A model generated the notes under the pieces. The model worked only from the letters and a program-made list of their open reading frames with translations, searched no databases and was not told the origin of the DNA. A stretch of DNA of 64,000 nt from Epiperipatus broadwayi. Taxonomy: Eukaryota; Onychophora; Udeonychophora; Euonychophora; Peripatidae. The stretch covers positions 2,736,584 through 2,800,583 of the forward strand of contig JAQFVV010012499.1 in assembly GCA_028023455.1 (NCBI GenBank), read 5' to 3'. This document shows positions 25,406 to 36,545 of the stretch, in pieces (positions within the stretch are counted from its first letter, which is position 1; each line of letters begins with the position of its first letter). Both the position numbers and the translations under genes were made by a program.

Positions 25406-26699
25406 CAGTGGCAAAGCAATGCACTTAAATGCCATATGTGAGAATAAAGAGAGTAGCTAAAAGCAACTTACTTACTTTCAAAAAAACAGTTTTAATAATA
25501 AAAAGAGATATTTTTAAAAAAAAAAGAAGAAAAGCTCTTTTTAGTTCATAGATTTTAAATCTGCTTTTATTCCCTCACAATTCATAGTTCTAAGGTTAAA
25601 AATGAAAAGTTAAAATTTGACTAAACAAACATTCATGTTTTATATCATTAAAATGTCAATTTTCTAAAAATAATTTGCACTGTGATTAAAATAAACTTTA
25701 AATAAATGATATGAAAATAAATAAAAGACAGCTTAAAAGGGGTATTTCATGTATAAAATCAAATTAAAAATTTTATTACCAGTTCATGCTCTTTCACGCA
25801 TCTTCAAATATTTTAGTCTTCCAATTTTTATATGACTGCCCTTGAAATTTCAAGTTTTATTTTTAGTTAGCAGCCATGTTATGAATAAAAATTTGTATTT
25901 TACATTAATCTTAATGACACATTACTGAATTCATCAGTGTGTGATTATTTGTGTGGACACAATACAATACTTGATGTGATTATTTATTCAAAGTCCAACA
26001 TATAATTGAAATTAACTGCTATTTCATAAGTTGTGTACTTGTCTACACAAATATTATATTTAAATCAATATGTGTTTTAAGAGGAAGTGATCTTGCATAG
26101 TATACATGATTCTGAAGACACGTTGAAAAAATGTGATCCATATTCTTCTAAATGTGAAATAGCTTTAAAAGTTGAACAATTTAATTCATTAAAATCTACA
26201 AATGTAGATTCCATAGCATCTCACAAAACAAGATAGTAAAAATATACTAGAATACATTCCATAATATAAAAATAAATAAAATGGAAGAAATGAAATGATA
26301 ACTTATCAAAATGACTTATGATTGGAGACTAAGAAAAAGTGTAACTTATTGAAATATTGATTACCTAAAAGGTGTTAATATTCACAATTACTTATTTATG
26401 TATGTATATAAATAGAATTTTATATTATAGTATTTAAAACAATAAATATATTATATGTAATAACATACAGCACTACAGTTATTAGAAATATTATACACCA
26501 ATTTAATTTAATCAATGAATATTACTGCACAATAAACATTTTTTTTTATTATTCTTTATTAATCTAGACTTCTTTCTCTTTTCTTATACATTATTTTCAT
26601 TTGAATATTACTAAATTATTTATGTTAAAGTAATGAATTGTTTGAATAAAACATTGCTTATTAAAAATAATAAAAGATCTTTGTGAGGTACAATTTCAT
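25406..26699. other. Unassigned AT-rich region with one coding-like patch
   Basis: At about 26080-26238 the plus strand has a 52-codon open stretch with protein-like composition (KKCDPYSSKCEIALKVEQF) ending at TAG. No splice site pair or known motif supports it, and it may be a transposon relic. The rest shows nothing recognisable. Confidence 0.3.
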
Positions 26700-27445
26700 G
26701 CTCAGTCAAATTAATTGTGGTAAATGCCATGGATATTCTAGTACTAGGCCTGTGCACTGTTTTAGGCTTAGCACAAATTCTGAATCCATAGAGGATTTAA
26801 TGTTCCTTCAGTTAATTAAGGGTGGAGATAATGTTCTTAAAAAGTGATCAATGTTTATAACATTTTTATAAATATAGCCAATCTGCTTTAGTAAAACAAA
26901 AGTTTATGAGTTGCAAGAGTCAAATTTATCATAACCCAAAACAGTGCAGTGAGTCAAGTCTAATCTCATAATGATGCTGATTTATTTTGAGGCAAACAAA
27001 AATGTTTACACAGAATTTGTTCATAAGAGTTGGGCATTGTACCTGCAACTTCTGAAACATTTGTGTGATGCTGTGAAACAAAAACAATCTGATTTATAGC
27101 AAGTGCATACATATAGCTTCACAATGACAATGCTCCAGTCTACAAAGCCTTAGATGTAAAACTATTTTAACCATAAGCAGAATGGCTGAAGTAATCTATT
27201 GACCATATTCATTTGATATTGCTCCATGGGTAAACTTTTTATTTTCCCACATAAAAAATGCATGAAATTAAAATGTGATGTGGTTTGGAATAGGTGAAGG
27301 AAAAAACCCATGGTGGAATTAAAAAGTATCACTTTGCAAAAGTTTCAGGACTGCTTTGAAAAACGAAAAATGTGTTTTGGTTGATGTATCGAATCAAATG
27401 GATAAGACTGTGAAGGAGTATTAAATTGTATCACCAAAAATAAAT
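26700..27445 (+). pseudogene. Decayed mariner-type transposase
   Basis: Plus-strand sequence in which several mariner transposase blocks can be read despite stops and shifts: a VYTEFVHKSWALYLQLLKHL stretch near 27000-27060, LCDAVKQKQSDL just after it, an HNDNAPVYKAL block near 27120-27150 (the HDNAPAH catalytic region) and an end resembling the transposase C-terminus. The DDE-type transposase is clearly dead. Terminal inverted repeats were not located; a 12-base G run at 27472 follows. Confidence 0.6.
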
Positions 27446-27601
27446 ATACAATGTTTTAAATAACGAATAAGGGGGGGGGGGGGTGTCTTAGTATAAATAA
27501 AATTTGCTTATCAATGAAAATCATATTTATTTTGTATTAGTATTTTGTTTCAGTAATCATTAGAAATATCTGCCTAATTATATTAATAATTATTATTTTA
27601 G

Positions 27602-27637
27602 ATCACCACCATGACCACCATGAAGATGAACATTTAG
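27602..27637 (+). CDS. Candidate 36-nt micro-exon, His/Asp/Glu-rich
   Basis: A pyrimidine-rich tract ending in TTTTAG (AG at 27600-27601) is followed by 36 nt and then GTAATA. In phase 1, taking a G from the previous exon, the codons read DHHHDHHEDEHL. The length is a multiple of three and both ends are phase 1, so the exon could be skipped without a frameshift. The same phase and composition recur at 35739-35786. GC content is well above the flanks. The protein is unknown; acidic repeat regions of ASPH/junctin-type genes are built of small in-frame exons, which is a comparison only. Confidence 0.5.
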   Translation: MTTMTTMKMNI

Positions 27638-27837
27638 GTAATATATATATATTAACTTGTTGGTAATAATATGCAAATACCTTTTTTGTATAAAGATAAC
27701 ATCATTTGGGTTAGGTTTATATATGTATATAATACTACAAATAGATGTATGTATTTCTTCAAAATAATATACTTAAACTTATAAATAAATATTAGAAAAT
27801 ACAATAATTAAAATTTGTTAAAAAGAACAATAAAAAA

Positions 27838-28466
27838 ATTAACATCACTTAGAAGCGCTTTAAACTATCCTAATAGTCTTTGTCAACTAATACTTTGAAA
27901 AGTCAACATTCCCATAATTCCTTGATCTTAACGTTGGCTGACTGCCTATTGATTAAGTATTGCTTGTATTTATATATTAACTTGGATTCCTTGATTTTTC
28001 TTTTATTATTACTTCTTTCAGTTTTCAATATTTTTATGTTATTATAATTGAAATCAAAACCATATACACATAATTTATTATGGTCATAAAAAACAGATAA
28101 ATTATCTTTATATTTAGAATTTTATTTTTTTATTTTGAAAAGAAAAAAAAAAGCACTTGTTATTAAAAAGAGTTCAAAATATGAATCAAAATTCTAAATA
28201 TAATGATAATTTATCGGCTTCTGTTTTTTATGACCATAATAAATCACTGTTTTGATTTAAATTATAACATAAAAATATTGCAAACTGAAAGAAATAATAA
28301 TAAAAGAAAACTCAAGGGAGCTATGTTAATATATAAATACAAGCAAGACTTAATGAAAAGGCAGGCAGCAAACATTAAGATATGGAAATCTGGAAAAGTT
28401 GATCTTTCAAAGTATTATTTGACAAAGACTACAAGGATAGGTGAAAGCGCTCCTAAGTGACGTTTA
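27838..28466. mobile_element. Foldback (inverted-repeat) element of about 630 bp
   Basis: Arms at about 27838-28137 and 28190-28466 are inverted copies of each other. The ends pair as cacttagaagcgctttaaac with its imperfect complement near 28443-28462, and the inner parts pair around tatggtcataaaaaacag near 28080. The long frame on the right arm (28203-28460) is a by-product. No transposase is encoded, so this is a non-autonomous MITE or foldback element. Confidence 0.75.
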
Positions 28467-28788
28467 TATTTTTGTTTTTTTCAAACAAATTTTAATTACT
28501 TTTTTTTGTAATATTAATTTATAAGTTTACATATATATATATTAAATTCAAGTATATTTATTATACTTTAAAGGTAATATGGATATGACAATAATATTGA
28601 CATTAACAAGAGATTTGAGTGTTCCATCAACAGATTTCAAATTGTATGGATGCTAAAGAGTTGGAGATTGTAGTTGATTGAAGTCTGTCCATTAAACTGT
28701 AAAGATTTGCTATCTTAATATAAACCAAGCACTGATATATATATATATATATATGTCATACTTATTGTTTTCATGGTTATATGATGTA

Positions 28789-29811
28789 GATAAATTATAA
28801 GTTTTTGGGATATACCGTGTCTTATTTTCCATTGAGCACCGATATTTTGATGGAATATCAACCACCATTTTCAAGGTTAACTTTTGAAAGAAAAACCATT
28901 AGATCTTAACAAATAACGTGACTGTGTGCGAGATGAGAAATGAGATTCCAATTCAGCATTCACAATATGAGGCTTATCAAAATGTTTATTTTCCTCAGTA
29001 TTTTTACCTGTTAATTTTAAGTTAATATTGGATAAAAAGAGAGGTTTCCACATAGCTGGAATACGTTGTGCTTCATCAGTTCTATTTAAACCAGTAGGTC
29101 TCTTTAATATTTCAATTGACTCTCTCATGGTTCTTAAATCATATCTTTCCAAATTAGCAAGTAGTTTTGTATTGTCAAAATTAGGTTTGTGACCAGTTTC
29201 TAAATAATGGGAAGTAAAAATTGATGCGCTAATTTTTTGTTGAAAAGCATTTTTATGTTCCTTAATTCTGACATTAATTTGTCTATTAGACTGACCCACG
29301 TAGCCTCTTGAGCACTGGAAACATGGAATTTCATAAACTCCTTGGTGTTCCAAAAGTATTCTGTCTTTAGGTTTATATAAAAAATCACCAATTTTTTTTT
29401 TGCCAGTAGAAAAAGTGGTCTTTATATTAAAACAAGATAGTCTTCTACTGATTTTATCAGTAACCCCCCTAATGTAAGGCAAAATTACTCTATTAAAATA
29501 GGAATTATTAATTCTATCCTCTTTTTTCTTTTTAGTATTAATGTTATATAAAGCCTTACATATGATATTTTTATTATAATTATTAGAAAGCAGAATATTT
29601 TTTGTAAGTTTTATTTATTGAGAAAGATGTTCTTTATCAGATAAATTATAAGCTCTAGTGAAAAGATTTTTAGCTACAGAAAAAATTTGTGCAGGATGAT
29701 GATAAGAATTAAAATTAAGATATCTGTTTGTATGAGTGGATTTTCTGTAAACTGATATTGACAATGTTTCATCACATTTTCTTGCAATTAAAACATTCAG
29801 AAAATAACAGA
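28789..29811 (-). pseudogene. Penelope-like element fragment, left arm of palindrome (RT tail plus GIY-YIG)
   Basis: On the minus strand the open pieces are 29615-29896 and 28877-29482. The first contains LNVLIARKCDETLSISVYRK and THTNRYLNFNSYHHPAQ, the RT end/linker region of Penelope-like RTs. The second has KISRRLSCFNIKTTF, then a GIY-YIG endonuclease with GVYEIPCFQCSRGYVGQSNR, an RIKEH block with the catalytic-helix Arg, a SHYLETGHKPNF block, and RESIEILKRPTGLNRTDE carrying the conserved Glu. A stop and frame break near 29483-29615 separate the parts. The element is 5'-truncated at the centre of the palindrome (about 29815). The non-coding tail ends near (TA)n at 28735. Confidence 0.88.
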
Positions 29812-29819
29812 TCACTTTC

Positions 29820-30838
29820 TTTTCTGAATGTTTTAATTGCAAGAAAATGTGATGAAACATTGTCAATATCAGTTTACAGAAAATCCACTCATACAAACAT
29901 ATATCTTAATTTTAATTCTTATCATCATCCTGCACAAATTTTTTCTGTAGCTAAAAATCTTTTCACTAGAGCTTATAAATTATCTGATAAAGAACATCTT
30001 TCTCAAGAAATAAAACTTACAAAAAATATTCTGCTTTCTAATAATTATAATAAAAACATCATATGTAAGGCTTTATATAACATTAATACTAAAAAGAAAA
30101 AGAGAATAGAATGAATAATTCCTATTTTAATAGAGTAATTTTGCCTTACATTAGGGGGGTTACTGATAAAATCAGTAGAAGACTATCTTGTTTTAATATA
30201 AAGACCACTTTTTCTACTGGCAAAAAAAAAAATTGGTGATTTTTTATATAAACCTAAAGACAGAATACTTTTGGAACACCAAGGAGTTTATGAAATTCCA
30301 TGTTTCCAGTGCTCAAGAGGCTATGTGGGTCAGTCTATTAGATGAATTAATGTCAGAATTAAGGAACATAAAAATGCTTTTCAACAAAAAATTAGCGCAT
30401 CAATTTTTACTTCCTATTATTTAGAAACTGGTCATAAACCTAATTTTGACAATACAAAACTACTTGCTAATTTGGAAAGATATGATTTAAGAACCATGAG
30501 AGAGTCAATTGAAATATTAAAGAGACCTACTGGTTTAAATAGAACTGATGAAGCACAACATATTCCAGCTATGTGGAAACCTCTCTTTTTATCCAATATT
30601 AACTTAAAATTAACAGGTAAAAATACTGAGAAAAATAAACATTTTGATAAGCCTCATATTGTGAATGCTGAACTGGAATCTCATCTCTCATCTCACACAC
30701 AGTCACATTATTTGTTAAGATATAACGGTTTTTCTTTCAAAAGTTAACCTTGAAAATGGCGGTTGCTATTCCGTCGAAATATCAGTGCTCAATGGAAAAT
30801 AAGACACGGTATATCCCAAAAACTTATAATTTATCTAT
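29820..30838 (+). pseudogene. Penelope-like element fragment, right arm of palindrome
   Basis: A near-identical inverted copy of 28789-29811, read on the plus strand. Open pieces are 29728-30114 (RT tail), 30233-30424 and 30472-30747 (GIY-YIG endonuclease to the C-terminus). Relative to the left arm there are single-base differences, including a one-base slip in the poly-A run near 30230 and a stop replacing an Arg codon near 30342 in the endonuclease frame. Both arms start at the same internal point, so the two 5' truncations meet head to head. The tail ends at a short (TA)n at about 30838. Confidence 0.88.
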
Positions 30839-30934
30839 TTATATATATATATGGGGGGAGATGATGATCTGGACCAGTTGATAAGTCCTAATCCAGTACA
30901 AAATACCTATATTGAAAATCATTTATTTTTCCCA

Positions 30935-31130
<196 letters not shown>

Positions 31131-31499
31131 GTGTGTATGTGTATTATGATTAGTTAATGGAAAATTCAGTATATATTTTACAATCATGTTTATTATTCTT
31201 ACCAAATGCCAGAAGAAAACATTGGTCTATTCTATTTAACTATTATGCAATTTGAGCTTGAATGAATATACTTCCATTAATACACATATAGTCAATCACA
31301 TAATAGTTTTTACTGAAAGGCAAAATTAAAATTTATTTATTGTTTCCATGACATCATAACAAATCTCTTTTAGCGAATTGTTTTTAATAAGTTATGAGAT
31401 TGTTCTTGTTGTTTTTATTTTGCATCTTAAAGTTTAAAAAAAAATATATTAAGAAAAAACTCAGTTACAATAAATAAAACCAAAAGCTATTTTTAAGTA

Positions 31500-33720
31500 T
31501 TATTCCTATGTATTTGTTTTATTTTATATGCCATTATTGTGCTAAAACTTGTGCTAATAATTTCAAATGCATCTTCCACCAGTTTTCTTTCTAAAAAGAT
31601 CCTTAAAACCAACTGACATAACTAAGCATTAAAGGGTGTCAAATAATACCATATGTCAGTGCTATGAAGTTTCAAGATATTTTATCAAATGCGGTTAAAA
31701 AATCACAATTTCTTTGAAAAATAAAAAAAAATACATCTAGAAATCAAAATACGAACCATATCTGCAATTAGAAAATGCCCAAACAAAATGGAGGCTTGAT
31801 CACATGACCAAAAGATCAAATAATTCTGATATGTGAAAAACAAAATTTGCCACCTATTGTTGGAAATGACTACAAAAATTTTAGCAGGATTATGGGACCT
31901 GACAAAAAAAAAACCATATATCTTTTGAAATCAAAATATAAAGCATATTAATAATTAGAAAAACACCCAAGTGGGGGATAAAAGTATAATTTATGTGATC
32001 AAAAGTTCAAACAACAGCTGCAATCAAATTCGAAAAAAAAAACTATTATATTTTACAACTGCTATTAGTAAATGGCTGAAACATGGTTGGTATAATCATG
32101 TGACCAAAAGACACAAAATAAATCAAAATATTTCAAAGTATTAAAAATTAGAAAATGACTGGGGTGACAAAAAAAAAGCAAAAATCATTTGTGAAAAACA
32201 AAATTTAACAACTATTATTAGTATATGATCACAAAAATGTTAACATAAGTATGAGGAGAAAAACAAATCAATAACCTTTAGAAATCAAAATATGAATCAT
32301 ATTAATAATTAGAAAAATACCAGGGTAAAAATGAAAATCAAAGATTACATGATCAAATGATCCAATTACTATCTGATCAAATAAATATGCAAATTTTGTA
32401 GAACTATGTATAATCAAAAGAAAATCTAATAGCAATTAGAAAGAGGAGTGTAGATTCATCATCTCCTGAAACCAAATAACAATAGTAAGATATTTTACTT
32501 TTGAAATGTTGTGGAAACCATATGCTCAAACTTACATAAGAATGATAGTGACAAAGAAATATAGTTAAGCTAAAATAATCTAATATTATAGTTAAAAAAA
32601 CAAAAGATCAATGTAAAAAAGTTTATGTTTATTGTGCATAAACTAATACATTTTACTTCCAAATTATGTTTATAATCATGTGCTCAAATAATAATAAGAA
32701 TATCATCCAAATGTAAAATTGTGTAAAGTAACACAAGGAGAAGTATGATAATGTTTTAATAAAAACAGGCAAAACTCTTCATACAGTAGTCCCACTCAGT
32801 GCAAGCCAGAGTAATCAATAGATGCCAGAAGGTTTGTGCCTAAAATACCTATCTAGTGGTTATAGCCCCTGAATAGTTTATAGCTTGTGGCTTTCGTCAG
32901 TGAGAAAACTTGGGTCTCAGATCACTGCACATAGATAAACAAACATAAGAAATGGTGATCATGGAATGTAATATTTTAATACTATAATTAAGAAAAAAAC
33001 AACAATAAGTCCAGCTAAAGAATTTCCACACCAATGTATGTAAACTAATACATTTTGCTTCTAAAATGTGGCAGTTACTAGTTGCTCAAACAAAAAATGT
33101 TCAAACATCAGGCCAAATAAAAATGGTATATCATAATACAAGAAATATGTTTAAGCTAAAGTATTATATTTAAGCAAAACCCACAATAAATCCATATAAA
33201 TGTTTGATTTATTGTTTGTAAACTAATGCATTTTACTTTTAAAACATGGTAGTTGCTCTATTCTCAAACAAAAAATATAAGAACAGCAGATGAAACAAAA
33301 AATGCATAAAATAAACATTAAAATTGTTCAATTAGTAAAAAAGCAATCAGATTTTTTTTAACAAAAAGTAAATAGTGTTGTCTGTCTCATCATCTCATGT
33401 GGTTAAAAAAATGGAGGTGAGAAAATGCTATAAGTGTTTACATTTGATCTAATGTTGTGGTAATCAGCTCAAAGCAGCAGGATTCAGACTTGATCACATG
33501 ATAGAGTGAATGTACTTATGGTCTCTCAAAATATAAACCCATCTAGATACTTTGCCCCTATTAAAATCAAAGTTACTTTTCCCATTAACAATTAAACCTA
33601 CAAACACATATTAAAATAATATCCAATATCAAACCATTCTCCCAAGCATTGAGTAATATCAGCTATATTGTCAAAAAAAGTATCAAATCATTCTAAGTAA
33701 AATTTCTTAACATTTGGGGG
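31500..33720 (+). repeat. Left arm of large inverted repeat with tandem units
   Basis: From about 31680 to 32400, roughly four tandem copies of a unit of about 190 bp can be seen, each with an aaatcaaaatatgaa-like start, an aattagaaaa block, a gatcacatgaccaaaag block and a caaaaattttagcaggatta-like block. From about 32600 to 33330 a second unit appears, marked by gtaaactaatacattttact and tgctcaaac. The inner part (33380-33500) holds gtttacatttgatctaatg. The same sequences occur in reverse order and opposite orientation at 33780-35380. No protein is encoded. Confidence 0.7.
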
Positions 33721-33779
33721 ATTTGACATTTTCCTAAATATATATGGAATTCCATGTTTTTTCGTTAATGAAAAAAATA

Positions 33780-35380
33780 ACTTCAATGTTACTAGATAGA
33801 AAAATTATATAGGTAATTATAGAAATGTGTTTAAGTTTCAAAATTGTATAAGAGACATCTCTCTCATGTGATTAAGTGTGAATCCTGTTGTTTTGATCTG
33901 ATTACCATGTCATGAGATCAAATGTAAACGCTACTAGATTTTCTCATCTACATTTGTTCATAAATATTTGTGACAATGAGATAAAACATGTTCCTTGCTT
34001 TCTGTTAAAGAAATAAAACCGATGTATTATTTTTTTATTAATTGTAAAATTGAAATCCTTCATTTTGTAAACATTTTATTTTGACAGACATTTTTATGGT
34101 TATTGTTCAAGCACATGTTTCCCACCATATTTCAGAAGTAAAATACATTAATTACATAAAATAAACTGAAACATTTTTCCATGTATCATAGCATTGGCCG
34201 GGAAGTGAATCTGCTAACCTGGGACAACTGCTTGTAAGGCAGCTGTGCTGACTTTTTGACCGCCAATGCTTGTCAACTGAATCATTTTATGTGGTCATGT
34301 GTTATTTTATGCATTTTTTACCAACTGCCATTCTTACATTTATTTGAGCACATTGTTTCTGCCATATTTTAAAATTAAAATACCTTACTATTGTTATTTG
34401 GTTTAGTTAAGAGGGATGGGTTATCATTCTTTTCCTTTAATTGTTATGTTTGATACATTGATTTTTCAAGGTATCCCTCCACATCAATTTTTTTGTAATT
34501 ATTTGTATGTGTGGTATTTTGATTTTTTTGTTTTGATAACATGATAAGGGTATTTACTAGTAATAGGTGCAAATTATTGTTTCTCCATATTTAATTGCAG
34601 CAATAATTCAATCATATGGTATCATGATATTTGCTTTTTTCCAACCTGGTATTTATCTAATTATTAATGTAATTGATATTTTGCTTTCTAGAGGTATTTT
34701 ATTTTTTGACTGAGCATAATTCTACAAATTCTGCATGTTTATTTGATGACAGCAGTAAGTTTATTTTTTAGTCACATGATTTTTTCCATGCAGGTATATT
34801 TTTAATTATTAATATGCTTAACATTTTGATTTCTAGAGTTAGCTCATTTTTCATGTACTTTGTTCAGATAATTATGTTAAAATTTTTGTGATCATTTACT
34901 AATAATTGTTACTAAATTTTGACTTTCACATTATGACCTCATCCATTTTTTAATTATTAATATATTTGGTATTTTGATTTTTTGTGTGTTTATGGTTATA
35001 TGATTACATCAACATTTTTATGTCTATTTACAAATAACAGCTACAAAATATTATTTTTATTGCAGCAGTAATTTGATCTTTTGGTCACATGATTTGTGTT
35101 TTTTTCCCACTCTGATATTTTTTTAAATAGTAATATGCTTGGTATTTTGATGTCCTGAGGTACGTGAAAGGTATGTGAACTGTTTTTTAAATTTTGGTCA
35201 TGTACTTACATTAACATTTTTGTGATCATTTACTAAAAATAATTGTTAAATTTGGTTTTTTGATATTTGATTTCCAAAATAATTTGGCCTTTTGGTCACA
35301 TGATTATACCTGGAGGCTTTTTTTTGATCATTTATTAATTATTAATATGCTGTATATTTTGATTTCCAGACATTTGTTTA
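33780..35380 (-). repeat. Right arm of large inverted repeat with tandem units
   Basis: Inverted partner of the left arm. The complement of gagatcaaatgtaaacgcta near 33920 pairs with 33438-33460. Units with agaagtaaaatacattaatt near 34135 and 34360 pair with those at 32630-33240. About five units with cacatgatt, attaatatgctt and attttgatttctaga, from 34440 to 35370, pair with the left tandem array. The two arms form a structure of nearly 4 kb with a centre near 33720. Confidence 0.7.
34189..34270 (-). other. tRNA-like sequence (possible tRNA-Val-type SINE head)
   Basis: An 8-bp inverted repeat GCATTGGC/GCCAATGC brackets about 80 bases. On the minus strand CTGCCTTACAAGCAG forms an anticodon-like stem with a 7-base loop and TAC in the anticodon position, and GTCCCAGGTTAGCAGATTC resembles a T arm with extra bases. 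It departs from canonical tRNA spacing, so a tRNA-derived repeat or pseudogene is likelier than a working tRNA. Confidence 0.35.
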
Positions 35381-35738
35381 AAAACATTTGATCAAAATAT
35401 CTATTTTGTAACTGCATTGGAGAAAATAATGGGAATAATGAGTATCAATGATGTATGATGTTATCTTATATCCTTTAGCACTTATTTGTGTCAGTAGTGG
35501 TTTTGATCTTACCTTAGTCCCTAAAATGGTGGAGAGTACATTGTAAATTAGTACAAAAATTGTCATGATCTGGCCCAAATGTGTGATAATACTGAAGGAG
35601 AACAATGTTTTCTTTTGGTGTTTGGTAAGTTCCAATCAGAATGTTTTAAACCATATAATGGTAGTTTCCCCTAAAATAATCAAAAACAATTATTTCTTAT
35701 CCATAACATTATTTCACCTGAATAATTATATATTTTAG

Positions 35739-35786
35739 ATGATGAAGATGGTATGGAAGATCATGAGCATGATGAGCATCATACAG
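35739..35786 (+). CDS. Candidate 48-nt micro-exon, Asp/Glu/His-rich
   Basis: The acceptor TATTTTAG (AG at 35737-35738) is followed by 48 nt and a GTACTA donor after CAG. Read in phase 1 with a leading G, the codons give DDEDGMEDHEHDEHHT. Length is a multiple of three and both splice phases are 1, exactly as for 27602-27637, so the two exons join in frame. It lies just outside the large inverted repeat and matches no repeat in the window. Confidence 0.5.
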
Positions 35787-35964
35787 GTACTATATATTTA
35801 AATGAAAACTAACACTTGTATATTTTTCTCATTACTTTTATAAATATAAATGCTTCTTGATAACTGTACACATTTAAGAAAGATATTATTTAAAGCCAAA
35901 CATCCTAAACATATATTTTATGCAAAACACATATTTCCTATTTAAAATATTAGAAGGAAATATG

Positions 35965-36545
35965 TTACAGTACTATGCTCTTCTATTAAATGTCCAGGTC
36001 TCAGAACCATAAGTAAGAACTGGTAAAATACATTTATTAAAAACCTTCCTTTTCAAACACATAGGCATATTTCCTTTTAGTATCATATTGTTTCTACCAA
36101 AAACACTCCGACCAAGTTTAAATCTATGACTATTTTTTTCCATTATGTTTCCATCTGTATTAATAATCTGACCAAGGTATTTGTAGCTATTAATTCTTCT
36201 AAGTTATCATAATCAACCTTTATTTTCATATTTTGAGAAAATCCATTAAACATCACTTTAGCCTTTTTTAAAATTAATCTTTAGTCCTCCTTTCCTATTT
36301 TTATTTGATAACTCCTGCAACATTTCCTAAAGCTCTAAAGAATTATTTGCAAAAACAAGATCATTCAAAGAAGTGTGAATAGATGCATGTTGGTAGTAAC
36401 AAGAAGATTTTTAAAACACTATATATGGGTTAGAGGACAAACAGGTGTTGTTGACCTCATTGAAAAATTGAAAGACTGACGTGGAGTTGATTGAAATGGA
36501 CACTTTATCGGGAATCTTGCTGATTCACAAAAAAATAAATGGAAA
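35965..36545. pseudogene. RTE LINE fragment with internal inversion
   Basis: From about 35965 to 36360 the sequence is minus-strand RTE (the complement contains cagttcttacttatggttct and the segment shared with 9690-9800). From about 36361 it switches to plus-strand RTE (cattcaaagaagtgtg and onward). The minus part ends where the plus part begins in element coordinates, judged against the intact order at 41740-41960. This is the pattern left by twin priming during LINE insertion. Confidence 0.6.

Noticed and set aside
28203-28460. 85-codon frame with Lys-rich end.
   Set aside because: It is one arm of the foldback element at 27838-28466; the mirror arm shows that the structure, not the protein, explains the sequence.
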